NCBI RefSeq assembly: GCF_918797505.1
Contig: NC_092801.1
Location: forward strand, 36,014,517 to 36,078,516
DNA length: 64,000 nt
Direction of reading: 5' to 3'
From: Bemisia tabaci
Lineage: Eukaryota; Arthropoda; Insecta; Hemiptera; Aleyrodidae
Shown: one piece after another, positions 10,906-20,639 of the stretch
Numbering within the stretch: position 1 is the first letter of the stretch
Layout: each line of letters begins with the position of its first letter
The notes under the pieces: model-generated
What the model saw: only the letters and a program-made list of their open reading frames with translations
What the model was told of the DNA's origin: nothing
Database searches by the model: none
Translations under genes and position numbers: made by a program

Positions 10906-11280
10906 TATCGGCGGGTGCAGAACTAAACTAGCTATCAGCCACGCGGATGAAAGAAAACTAACGACCTTTTATAAGTTTAACGAGAACTCTTGTGATTAAA
11001 TTTGTGGAGTAGTGCGCTTGGAGTGCTGCTCGCGGAGACAGCGTTGCGAAACGTACGTCGATTAGCATATTATCCCTCATCATCCGATTTGATAAAAGGA
11101 ACACACGTTATTTTGACATTCGTTTGGATTTTAAATTTACATTCGTGTAGGTGTTGGTCTAATGTTTTGAAGGCCGTTAAATTCGCACAAATAATCTGCT
11201 AAAGCAACAGCGAGGGTGTCGAAATAGCAGCCCTTTCGAATGCTCATTTAACAGCGGGTTGACGGTAAAATCCTGACCGT
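10906..11280. other. No recognised element
   Basis: About 375 bp leading into the CpG-rich region. No repeat match seen. Confidence 0.45.
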
Positions 11281-11740
11281 TGCACGGAGCATCCCATCCC
11301 AGCCAGTCCCGCGCGATCGGCGCAGCGCGCATGCGCAGTTATGAACAGTCGTCGATCGCCCCGCTGCGAGTGGTGACGCAGAAAACCTCTCCTTACCCTC
11401 CAGTCTCCACTGTCCACCCTCCTTCTCGAGGGTTGCGCTTGCGCGCCGATCTGACAAAGGGCCCGGTCAGGGAAATTCTCAGAACTCTAACGGCTGTTTC
11501 TTCCCTCGGCGTTGTATGCGCATTCCAGTCCAGTCCAGTCTGTTCGCTGAGGCGGCCATATCACTGTTTAAAGGGATTTCGTTTGCTCAACAGTCAGTGG
11601 TTTTGAGTCGGAGAAGTCTTGCGTTTGCGTTTCGAAATCGTGCTCAAATTGTGTGTGCGAGTGAATTTTGGCGAAGAAAGTGATTAGTTTTGATACTCAG
11701 TGCGCGATCTGCAAAATTAGTAGCTCCGTAGGAAAGTAAC
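11281..11740 (+). promoter_or_regulatory. Candidate promoter and first noncoding exon
   Basis: This stretch is GC- and CpG-rich and free of the repeat families. It has a perfect palindromic NRF1-type site GCGCATGCGC at 11327-11336. Three CCAGT repeats lie near 11523-11540 and an initiator-like TCAGTG at 11594-11599, followed by ~130 bp resembling an insect 5' untranslated exon. I saw no convincing coding start or strong splice donor. GTAACT near 11735 is the best weak donor. The plus strand is inferred from the initiator. Confidence 0.35.
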
Positions 11741-12695
11741 TCTTACGATATAATCAAATTTGGGCACACTGGAATCAGTTGCGGGCAGACGTCATTTTGT
11801 AAGGCATCATTATGAATCCACTCAACTCGGAATTTCTTCTGCTATATATTTGCGTTTTTTGGTTTCAACTTCACCTTTGACGTTACACGCACTCTCAAAT
11901 CAATTAGGTTTGCGTCCAGTGCATCCAATTATTATTTTTAGCGTGCCTTACATATTTATATGCAGGCACGCTTTTTATTTCGTTTCCTGTAGATTATACC
12001 ATCAGCCCTGTCTTCGATACTTTCCGATGGGTTTTTGCAGAATCCTAATTCCATTGTGTGATTTTTTCCTTTTTTTGGTTTAAAGAAATTTAGGCTGTTT
12101 TGAAATGAATTGAAGTTATAATTTAGCAAATCCTAATCTTGGTAGAATTTTTTGAACTCTTTTATAATACATTTTTGGTGTTTTTAATTCATGAGCACGA
12201 TCGGCTGTTTGGTTCTTACGTTGTTTTTTATTGATGACGCCAACGTGACACCGTTACATTGTCTTAATGACGTAAAGTGTTTCAATGTGTAATACAGTGT
12301 ATGTGCAATATCTGTCCAGGCCGCGAGTGATAAGTTGGGTTATTTGGAAAAACGAAAATAATCTGTGGAGAGGAAGGGTTTAAAATGTACCTCACATAAT
12401 TTGTTGCCGACCCCTAGGCCATGATCAATTCTGCCCAACCGAGAACTGCAAAGATGTATACTTAATGTAGTGTTATTGTGCATTTAAACTGTTAAAATGT
12501 TTGTGAATTAACTCATTGTGAAACTGATTTAGTCTGTAAATGTTACTTTGACCGGAATATTATCTACGGTTTTTGTATCATTTACTTGAAACCAGTTAAG
12601 CAATTATCAGCTATTTTATTACAAGGAGTGAGGTAACGCTGTAGGATGAAAGTTATGAACTAACGTTAGATAACGTTTTTGTAAATATATTGACA
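11741..12695. other. AT-rich, repeat-poor sequence; possible intron
   Basis: About 950 bp with low GC, T-rich tracts and no family match. It lies downstream of the candidate first exon, so an intron is plausible but not shown. Confidence 0.35.
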
Positions 12696-12954
12696 ATTGG
12701 ACCGCGTTTAACAGAAAGGAACCAAGCTACATCAGCTATTGCTAATTTTAACTGGGCAATTTAATTTTTTACGAGGATACGTTTGTGTGGATCCCTTTGA
12801 AAATGTTAAGGAATTTGCTTCGTACTATGGAGAAAATTCACTGAAATTTGCACGAAAATCCGCACAACTGTTCTCACGTAAAAAATTTAGTTAGCCGATT
12901 AAATTTCGCAATGGCTGATGTGGCTTGGTTCCTTTCTGTTTAACGCTGTCCAAT
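12696..12954. mobile_element. MITE BB, complete copy
   Basis: Inverted ends ATTGGACCGCGTTTAACAGA and TTTCTGTTTAACGCTGTCCA (then AT) bound a 259-bp element. GGAACCAAGCTACATCAGC mirrors GCTGATGTGGCTTGGTTCC. Partial copies are at 20160 and 25660. Confidence 0.9.
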
Positions 12955-13121
12955 TGGCACGGTTGAGGAGGCACATGTTATAAAACATATGAAGAGTCAT
13001 GTTTACGGTAAAGAAAAGCGGCAAGATTATTTAATTCTTGACTTACGTGATGAATAAGTGGGCTAGTAGTTTGAAACAATTTCTATGACTCTTACCTGAA
13101 ACATAAAAAAACAGTATTATA

Positions 13122-13374
13122 AGAGGAAGATGAGGAAGAACGTCGTGTGAGCCTTCAGACTTTGCCATATTTCCTTCAATAAAAAGCGAATTTAATGGGA
13201 AAATTTTGGATATTTTTCTTACAATTCATCAGACGATTACATTCGCAATTTAAATTAAAATATCTGCAAATTTCATGTTAAAAAATGCATAATTTTCCTC
13301 TAAAATACTTACTTCATCCCGGGAAATTTGGCAACTCTCGAATATTCATACGGCGTTTAAGTTTAGCACGGCAG
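13122..13374. mobile_element. MITE A, copy 5, decayed left end
   Basis: The right end is intact (GGCAACTCTCGAATATTCAT, GTTTAGCACGGCAG). The left end is degraded but GAGCCTTCAGACTTTGCC keeps the family order. Repeat R copy 2 starts immediately after it. Confidence 0.75.
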
Positions 13375-13671
13375 AACACTTCTACAGTTAGACCAAGCGA
13401 GAGATATTACCTCCCACAAGTGCCGTCAATCAATGGCATTTGGAATACAACTAAACCAGCTTCGGAGTGAGCCGTGAAGTATGGTCAAAATTGAAGGCGT
13501 TTTAGTGTGTCACGCGAGAACTCAAGTCACGGATGCCAACCAACTGCTTTCTCCTGAATAATCATCCTTGTTTCAGTGGAAAAAAGTTTCACTTAAAACA
13601 ATTCCTCGTTAAATCTTCATGAATTTTCGGTGACTCCGGTTAGCAGCACTCGACTCGATCTCTATTACTGG
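13375..13671 (-). repeat. Dispersed repeat R, copy 2, inverted
   Basis: Reverse-complement match to 9327-9600, including GGAATACAACTAAACCAGCT and TGAATTTTCGGTGACTCC. It also abuts an A element. The P insertion at 13672 lies at its far end. Confidence 0.75.
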
Positions 13672-13835
13672 CAGTAGCGTGGCGTTTTTTGCGATATATC
13701 GATTGATTTGCCATTTAAACATATGGGGAAGGATCGATAGACAGGGTGCTTGCAACGAACACCTTAATAATCGATTCTTTACCATAGCTTCGAATGGAGA
13801 AATATCGATAATTGATCATTCACGCCTCACCACTG
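13672..13835. mobile_element. hAT-type MITE P with perfect 8-bp target duplication
   Basis: The ends are CAGTAGCGTGGCG and CGCCTCACCACTG. The flanks are ATTACTGG at 13664-13671 and again at 13836-13843. Inside, GCGATATATCGATTG and the ATCGATAATTGATC arm surround GACAGGGTGCTTGCAACGAA. Aligns with the 51583 copy. At 164 bp it is non-autonomous. Confidence 0.9.
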
Positions 13836-13870
13836 ATTACTGGCACCAGATTCAAATGAGAGAGCATCGT

Positions 13871-14378
13871 AATGGAGATGTTGCATGTGTGAGGAATTTG
13901 CGATTTGACTGTTGATTCTTACGTAAACGTTCACAAGAAACACGATCGTGCCATTGGTTTTCTCTGAAATTGACTCCCAAGCTTATAAAAAGCTCTCAAG
14001 TTGAGGCCAAAATGGAGGGGATATCCCACGCTATCCTGATAGTCCACCTCTACATCAAGACAAACTCTCCATGCAAAAATAGGGAGCAAATACATTGATA
14101 GGGCTGCCTCTTTAATTGGGGACTCCAAAACTGAAATCACGGCAACCCTGCTAATGTATTTGCTCCCTATATTTGCATTGAGAGTTCGTCTTGATGTAGA
14201 GGTGGACTCTCAGGATAGCGTGGGATATCCCCTCCATTTTGGCCTCAACTTGAGAGCTTTTTTTGAGCTTGAGAGTTAATTTCAGAGAAAACCAGTGGCA
14301 CCATCGTATTTCTCGCGAACTTTTCCATAAAAATCAGTAGTCAAATCGCAAATTCCTCACACATGCAACATCTCCATT
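13871..14378 (-). mobile_element. Palindromic MITE G, copy 2
   Basis: Begins AATGGAGATGTTGCATGTGT and ends in the inverted ACACATGCAACATCTCCATT. The ~60-bp centre reads in the opposite direction to copies 1 and 3, so this copy is inserted in reverse. Confidence 0.9.
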
Positions 14379-14881
14379 GTCATATTTTATGTGTGTAATC
14401 GGAAAAAATAAGGGAGATTTTTAGTTTAAATGCATCTCTCTTCTTTTCGTCAAAATTAATTACATGACTGAAAATTTTACAACGCTGAAACGTAATTACG
14501 TTTTTTTTTCGTTTCTTGTTTTTGTTTGTTATTTGAATGAGAATTGGCAATCTCTCGAAATAAGTCCTCAGTCGCTCATTTACGACATTTTCGAGAAAAC
14601 TCGTTAGGATAATGCGACAAAACTGCATCAGATAGTTGAGAAACTTACAACTGGTCCAGAATTGTACACCTTCGAGTATAAAGTTGATAGCAGCCGACTG
14701 AGATACTGCCTACGCCTTGATTAAAATCTTTGCGCCTTTCAGTTTCATCACCTCCCAATCACATTACATCCCCCTCCTCATGTTCTCGTCTCAATGAGAG
14801 TCTTTCTGTTCACGGCGCCAACTTAATTACAGATCCTGATCCATCTCTTTTCACCCCTTTGAATAGAAGCTGCAGACATGT
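14379..14881. other. No recognised element
   Basis: About 500 bp of AT-rich sequence between G and the U/V cluster, without repeat match or gene signal. Confidence 0.5.
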
Positions 14882-15052
14882 CCTGTTAAAAATTGGCAGT
14901 AGAATCTGTGTTCCAAAATACCATAGACCTACAGACGGCTGTAAGATTTCCAATAGCTTCTATAGCCGGCAACACAATTTCTTATGGCCTTTTATAGCCG
15001 ATGGTGACTAAGCAACAGCCTGGCGATAAAGTGTATGCTAAAGGTTACTAAT
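14882..15052. repeat. Repeat U, copy 1 (shortened)
   Basis: Begins CCTGTTAAAAATTGGCAGTA, the inverted counterpart of the U2 end. TTCTATAGCCGGCAACACAA and CAACAGCCTGGCGATAAAGT match U2 in direct order. It appears to lack part of the interior. Confidence 0.6.
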
Positions 15053-15105
15053 TACAGATGCTAGGACTTAGTGAGTTTTTGGACTACCGCTCTCTTTTTG
15101 GGCCG

Positions 15106-15404
15106 TAGTATCTTGATTTATTTTGCGAGGAAAGCTCCGTACTTTTGAAGGATGTCTGCCATTCTTAATATGTTGGAACGCCTTCAATTTCGTATGATAC
15201 TGTGCAATACCTCTGGAGCGGAATAGTTGCTTCAAGCGCCGTGGTACGCTGCGGCGCGCGGCGGGCGGGCAGCCAGCGCGAAACGCGCATTGGCGCCTAC
15301 AAAAACCTAACAGGGATACTTCACGCATTGCGCAATGAGTGAAGTATCCCTGTTAGGTTTGTAGGCGCCAGTGCGCCGCCGCTCCGCTTTGTGTTAGGCT
15401 CTAA
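15106..15404 (+). mobile_element. GC-rich element V, copy 1
   Basis: Runs from AGTATCTTGATTTATTTTGC to GTTAGGCTCTAATATTTA. It aligns with V2 (32050-32331, reversed) and, over its 3' part, with V3 (30897-31022). A GC-rich part with GGCGGGCGGGCAGCCAGCGC precedes the hairpin. A short retroelement or DNA MITE are both possible; I cannot tell which. Confidence 0.75.
15291..15370. repeat. 80-bp hairpin in V copy 1
   Basis: TGGCGCCTAC at one end pairs with GTAGGCGCCA at the other. The inner arms ACAGGGATACTTCACGCATT and GAGTGAAGTATCCCTGT are nearly perfectly complementary around GCGC. Confidence 0.9.
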
Positions 15405-15579
15405 TATTTAATCTCGTGGAATCAGCGTTTTCAACATTGAAATGTTTGCACACTCTGTATGGTTTATTCTCATTTTAATTGATGAAAAAAATATGTAGTA
15501 AAGGAAAATATAATGTGCGTTTTGTAAATATATTAAGGTGATTCCGTACAAACTTAAGGATTTACAAAGCACACGAATT

Positions 15580-15823
15580 TCTACACAATTTCTTATAGCC
15601 TTTTATAACCGATGGCGAAAAAGCAACAGCCAGGCGATAAAGTGTAAAGCCAATTTGTGTGATAATTATCGCGTAATTTTTTATCGCTTCGTGTAGCCCG
15701 GCCTCATGATTTTTGCCACTTTCTACAGCCGGCTATATGGTTTTCTATCGCCTTCTTCAGTCGGCTATAAGAACTCCTATGGAATTTTGAAACGCAGCTA
15801 CTATCGCCAATTTTTACCAGGGT
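15580..15823. repeat. Repeat U, copy 2
   Basis: Contains ATCGCC, CAGCCGGCTATA and GTCGGCTATAAGAACTCC words in both orientations and ends GCCAATTTTTACCAGGG. With U1 it brackets V copy 1. Confidence 0.6.
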
Positions 15824-16447
15824 GATTCTGAGTTCGTCGTTTCCTGAATCAAGGGACGTAACACTCCATTTTAAAGTTCAAGCGTAAAATGGCTTTCAAT
15901 CATAACATCTAGCCACAAATATGACCGATCCCTCTGAACCACGTTGTTTGAACTCAAAACTTTAAACCGTCATGGCTTTGGTTTGATTAGACATTTTTAC
16001 AGTGGTTTTTTTTTTCGCCAAAAATTCCTAGTTTAAGACGCTTAATTTACGCCATTTGAGATTTTAAGCACAATAGTTTCCCCTGATTCGATACTGTTTG
16101 GTACGAATATTTCATAAGGATTTCGAAGGGGAAACAATTTATAACTTATTCCGAAAATTCGTATTTTGTCTTCGTAGATTCGGCAAGATTCGAATGATCT
16201 TCCGTATTACGCTGGTATGGCAGCCTTGCTGTCATTTGTGCCACGTGCGGTGAACATATCCTTGCAGCGTTGCTAAATTGAATCCAACATTTTCCTATTC
16301 AATATTCAAACACAGAGGGGGACGATTTCTCATCCAAACAACAATAAAAACAGTTAAGTTACGAGTCAATCGTGACAAAATCTATTTATAAATCGACTAT
16401 TATATTCCATTCATTACTTTAATGGCTAAGATGTTCCAGTACCAAGA
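15824..16447. other. No recognised element
   Basis: About 620 bp of AT-rich sequence with no repeat match or convincing exon. Confidence 0.5.
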
Positions 16448-16937
16448 CCAGAGATGGAGATTAAAATTTCACGTTTTGAAATTTCATGATTTTTCACGTG
16501 ACATTTCATGAAATTTAAGAAGGCTCGAATAAATTTCACAAAATTTTAATTGTTCTAATTTTTTTTCGGAATTATTAATTGCAACTTTGGGATCCGGAAG
16601 CGTTTTAAATGGTCTTACTGTTGATGCGGCAGTGTTATGCTACCCTACTGGGGTGCTATACATGAAGGGGGGGGGGGGGGGGGCTCAAAGGGGAGTTCAG
16701 AGAAAAAATCCCCATCCTAACTCCAAACCAAACGCAAACATCTGCAACGTGTGAATGTTCCAGGCTTGGAAAGAACAATTTCAAAATCTAGAATCACCGT
16801 TTCAAGGCGTTTCTTGGACTCCTGAATGCGTCTTCAAAAGTTTCACAAATTTCGTGATATTCCACGATATACTATGAAATTTTACGCATGAAAATTCAAG
16901 CCAATACATTTCATGAAATTTTCTATCTCCGACCGAG
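16448..16937. repeat. Dispersed repeat Q, copy 1 (empty site for P)
   Basis: Aligns with 51478-52060: AAGGCTCGAATAAAT, GAAGCGTTTTAAATGGT and a CTCAAAGGGGA segment in the same order. The P target reads GTTTTAAATGG here without the insertion. TTTCATGAAATTT words recur near both ends. A G-run lies at about 16668-16682. Confidence 0.8.
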
Positions 16938-17337
16938 ACTAGTGTACCTTTACACAGAGAGTATGGACAACTAGATTTATGTGGTTCTCAGGGCCCAAAA
17001 GGGCGACGACGTGTAAAACGAAAATCACTAAAAAGGTGCCCCTGCCAACTTACGCATTTGAAAGATTAATCAATATGGCCGACAGCGCATTGTAAACAGG
17101 CGTCTTTAAGGATTAAGACATTGAAACTGAGAAAATTTATGTGAAATCAAAGTTGTATACGTGCTTTTATAATTTATGAAACGACAGGTAGTGAAAATTG
17201 TGAAAATTAGTACCACTGGATAATTCGACTTCATAGAATGGCTGCCCTTTTGGACCCAAGAGCTACATGACCTAATCGAAATTAACCTCTTATTTTTGAG
17301 TTGTCCATACTCTCCTTATAAAGGTATCGAGACTTAA
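16938..17337. other. No recognised element
   Basis: About 400 bp between Q and C copy 1, without a family match. Confidence 0.5.
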
Positions 17338-17821
17338 CACTGGAAAAAAAAGACACACTGGATCTAGAGTCCAGGCTCTTAAAACATCGACGAGAAAAGA
17401 TACTCTTGATTCAATCAGATTTAAGCTTAAATCAAAAGGAAATCCACACTGAAAAAAAAAAGTTCGGTAAATCCGAACTAGTTAGGATCATATGAAACCA
17501 CGTTTTGTTCGGTTCACACAACCGAAGTATTCGGTCTGATCAACCAAACTGTTCGGTTTGAGCGACCGAACCATTACAAATTCTTATAGTTTGGTTCAGC
17601 GGACCGAACAGTTCGGTTGAACAGACCGAATAATTAGGTTGTGTGTACCGAACAAAACGAGGTTCCATATTATCCTAACTAGTTCGGATTTACCGAACTT
17701 TTTTTTCAGTGTGGATTTCCTTCTGATTTAAGCTTAAATCTCATTGAATCAATAGTCATTTTTCTTGTCAATGTTTTCAAGAGTCTGGACTCTAGATCCA
17801 ATGTATTTTTTTTCTCCAGTG
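17338..17821. mobile_element. Palindromic MITE C, copy 1, with D at its centre
   Basis: CACTGGAAAAAAAAGACACA begins it and TTTTTTTCTCCAGTG ends it. Unlike other C copies, both arms carry the same inner sequence (AAATC, then AAAAGGAAATCC or AGAAGGAAATCC), which normally occurs on one arm only. Confidence 0.85.
17447..17711. mobile_element. Palindromic MITE D built from ACCGAA words
   Basis: Starts CACTGAAAAAAAAAAGTTCG and ends CGAACTTTTTTTTCAGTG. The 6-mer TTCGGT or its complement ACCGAA occurs eleven times in about 265 bp in both orientations. The flanks CA and TG are not a direct duplication. Confidence 0.85.
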
Positions 17822-18344
17822 CGGGATGAAAATGTTTATAAACCACATGAAGTGGCAGCATCGCACGAGTGGATCCCAAGATCCGCGAATCCGCGCTGAT
17901 TCATCTTCCTCAGGCTCGTCCTCGGGTGGGTCCTCAATAAACTTCAAACCAGGCTGCGGTTCGCACCCCCCCCCCCCACCCAACCCCCTCCCTCCGCGGA
18001 AACGGAAACGGGTCGCCCTGACCGCAGCGCGTTGCATTAATCCCCGCCTGTCACGCGGATTGCATAGCGGCCGCGGCGCGGACTGCGTACGCTCGGCGTT
18101 TTGCATACCCGCGCTCTCCGAGGGCGCAAGATGCGATCGACACGCCGGGGTGTCAGTCGCAGCATTTCATCTGTCACCTCGATCTTATCGCGGCCCGATG
18201 CGGTCGCGGCCTCCGTCTTTTGATTAGGTCAACTTCGGGAGGTTGCCGGATTCAAATGATCGGGTGTGCCGGTCACGGAATCGTGTTTTAATGGTTGAGA
18301 CGCGTAGATGTGGTAAAGGGTAAAATAACATTTTCTAACAACGG
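17822..18344. other. GC-rich single-copy-looking island
   Basis: CpG-rich, with a C-run near 17967 and many CG dinucleotides from 18000 to 18210. The long open frames on both strands (133 and 104 codons) are low-complexity and have no recognisable domain. It could be a CpG-rich regulatory region. Confidence 0.4.
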
Positions 18345-19115
18345 TGATGAAAAAATATTCTGTATGACGAAGAAAAATAACCAAGGTTACAAAATTGATT
18401 CAAACGAATAGATGTTTTACAAGAATGTGCCGGTGCAATTTTTGACCAAAATGTGTCTTATTTTAGCGTACACTGGAAAAAAACCACATCGGATCTAGAG
18501 TTCAGACTCTTAAAAACATCGACAAGAAAAAATACTCTTGATTCAATCGCAGTTTTGCTTAAATCAAGAACCAAGCCTCTTAATTTGAGCGGATTTCGTT
18601 TTGATTCAAGCAAAAATCTGATTGAATCAAGAGTATTTTTTCTTGTCAATATTTTCAAGAGTCTGGACTTTAGATCCAATTTGCTGTTTTTCCCAGTGTA
18701 AGAACTGTATGCGTCGTTTCCAAGACAAATGAAAATAACTCCATTCCAAGTTTGCAAAATGGACTCAAACGATTCGATGTTTTACAAAAATGTACCTGTG
18801 CAATTTTTGACCAAAATTGGTCTTATTTTAGCGTGAGAACTGTATGCGTCGTTTCCCAGACAAAGGAAAATACTTCCATTCCAAGTTGTGATATTGATTC
18901 AAACGATTCGATTTTTTACAAAAATATATCTATGCAATTTTTGACCAATATTTGTCCGATTTTTGCAAGATAACTATAATATGTGCCGTTTTCCAGACGA
19001 AGGAAAATAACTCCATTTCAAGGTTCCAAAATGGACTCAAACGATTCAGTATTTTTCAAAAATGTACTTGTGCAATGTTTGACCAAAATTTATCTGACTT
19101 TTGCATTATGAGAAC
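18345..19115. repeat. Tandem array, about 130-bp unit, four copies
   Basis: Four diverged units each contain CAAACGATTCGATG, TTTTTACAAAAATGTAC, TGCAATTTTTGACC and GAACTGTATGCGTCGTTTCC. Landmarks recur near 18706, 18836 and 18969. The first unit is interrupted by a C element. Confidence 0.85.
18471..18698. mobile_element. MITE C, copy 2, inside the tandem array
   Basis: CACTGGAAAAAAACCACATC to TGTTTTTCCCAGTG, 228 bp, flanked by TA on both sides. The neighbouring array unit gives the uninterrupted order TTTTAGCG..AGAACTGTATGCG. Confidence 0.9.
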
Positions 19116-19204
19116 AGATGAGAAATCTGCGCCACTCTCTGCGCTGCGAATCAGCTTAGCCTGTTTTCCTTGTGACTGACCATTCCAAATATCCCGCAAC
19201 CAAT

Positions 19205-19340
19205 GTAAAATATTTGCGTTAATATCTTGATAAGACGTTATTTCAGTAATTTCTGTTGCTCAAATCGTGTGCAACGGGAAATTTTAATTACGGAACATTT
19301 ATCACAATGCTTAAATATATGCCTTGTCTATTGGTCCATT
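19205..19340. repeat. Repeat B right-end fragment
   Basis: ATATTTGCGTTAATATCTTG and ATATGCCTTGTCTATTGGTC, then CA, match the right third of B. The left part is absent. MITE A copy 4 begins 3 bp later. Confidence 0.7.
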
Positions 19341-19343
19341 AAA

Positions 19344-19600
19344 CTGCCGTGCTAAGGAAAAACACCGTATGAACCTCCAGGCGTTGCCAAATTTCCTTTG
19401 ATGAGACAAGAATCTCCTGGTAAACTCGTACATATTTTACTTCGAATTTTTCAGATAATTCCGTAGGTACGCAATTTTACCTGAAGAATCTGAAAATTTC
19501 AAGGAAAAATATTCATAACGTTCCGCATAAATAAAACTTTTATCGAAGGAAGTTTGGCAACTCTCAAATGCTCATACGGCGTTCTTCCTTAGCATGGCAG
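19344..19600. mobile_element. MITE A, copy 4
   Basis: A typical 257-bp copy. CTGCCGTGCTAAGGAAAAAC and TTCTTCCTTAGCATGGCAG are intact, with the inner GGCGTTGCCAAATTTCC and TTTGGCAACTCTCAAATG arms. Confidence 0.9.
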
Positions 19601-20159
19601 TATAGAGACATTAGTCGAGACCATTGTCAGACCACCAGTGTGGAAGACAAGGCGGGACAACAACACGATGGTCGTTTCTGTAATTAATGGGTTTGACTAA
19701 GATTAGTTTCTACTTAACGCAGATTTGTGCGACAAACTGGCATGACATCCCCTTCACTGACTTCGCTTTGACATTTGTATCAATTCCAATATAACGCGAA
19801 TTATTCCAATTGGAATTGGAAGCTATTGGATCTAGTGAATTTCACCCACATTGTCGCCTTGTTGTCGAACCATGACACTTCACTGCTCCGCGCGTTCTTT
19901 GGCGTGAGCAAAGCAAAGCTTCCAAAAAAAAATTTGAGATCATCCTGATTAACGCGAGAAAAACAATGATGATTTCTAATTCTTGCATTTTCAATTTATG
20001 CTTAGTCATCATAATTTTACGGCAGCGAAGAACTCGATCACTTCAATGATTGAATTGACGCATTGATGCCAAAAAAGACACTGTTACATGGCAATCTTCT
20101 GAAACGGTCAAATCTTATGTTACGGACACGGCCCCGTCTCGGAATGCCGGTAGATCGCC
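19601..20159. other. No recognised element
   Basis: About 560 bp without a family match; the AATTCCAATTGGAATTGGAA word near 19800-19820 is a short local palindrome. Confidence 0.5.
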
Positions 20160-20280
20160 TGATTCCCTGATAATTTCAAAATAATCCGCACAAAAGTTCA
20201 CTTGTAAAAAAAACTGTATTGCTCTGTCTTTGGCAAAAGCTGATAAGGCTTGGTTCCTTTCTGCTAAACACGGTCCAGTT
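20160..20280. repeat. MITE BB right-end fragment
   Basis: AAGCTGATAAGGCTTGGTTC followed by CTTTCTGCTAAACACGGTCC matches the BB right end. Palindrome J begins at the junction. Confidence 0.7.
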
Positions 20281-20281
20281 A

Positions 20282-20616
20282 CACGGAGAAAATACTTCGT
20301 GCGTGGGACCCGAAGTTTAGGTCATATGGATCTCTGAAGTTTTCGGATTGAGCATCTGAACACTTTAGGTCCAGCTGCTGAGGTTTGGATCACACATCTG
20401 AAACTTCAGTTCTTACATCTGAAGTACTTTCGTTTTCACATCCGAAATACTTCGGTTCTCACATCTGAACTACTTCAGATGTAAGAACTGAAGTTTCAGA
20501 TGTGTGATCCGAACCTCGACAGCTAGACCTAAAGTGTTCAGATGCTCAATCCGAAAACTTCAGAGATCCATACGACCTAAACTTCGGGTCCCACGCACGA
20601 GGTTTTTTTCTCCGTG
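20282..20616. mobile_element. Palindromic MITE J built from CATCTGAA words
   Basis: 335 bp from CACGGAGAAAATACTTCG to CGAGGTTTTTTTCTCCGTG, flanked by TA on both sides. The arms are near-perfect inverted copies. CATCTGAA occurs four times and TTCAGATG three times, with variant spacers. Confidence 0.9.
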
Positions 20617-20639
20617 TAGAAAGCGCCTTTGGAAGAAAA

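Noticed and set aside
15106..15404. Element V as a tRNA- or 5S-derived SINE
   Set aside because: I could not find convincing A and B boxes or a 3' simple-repeat tail; left unclassified.
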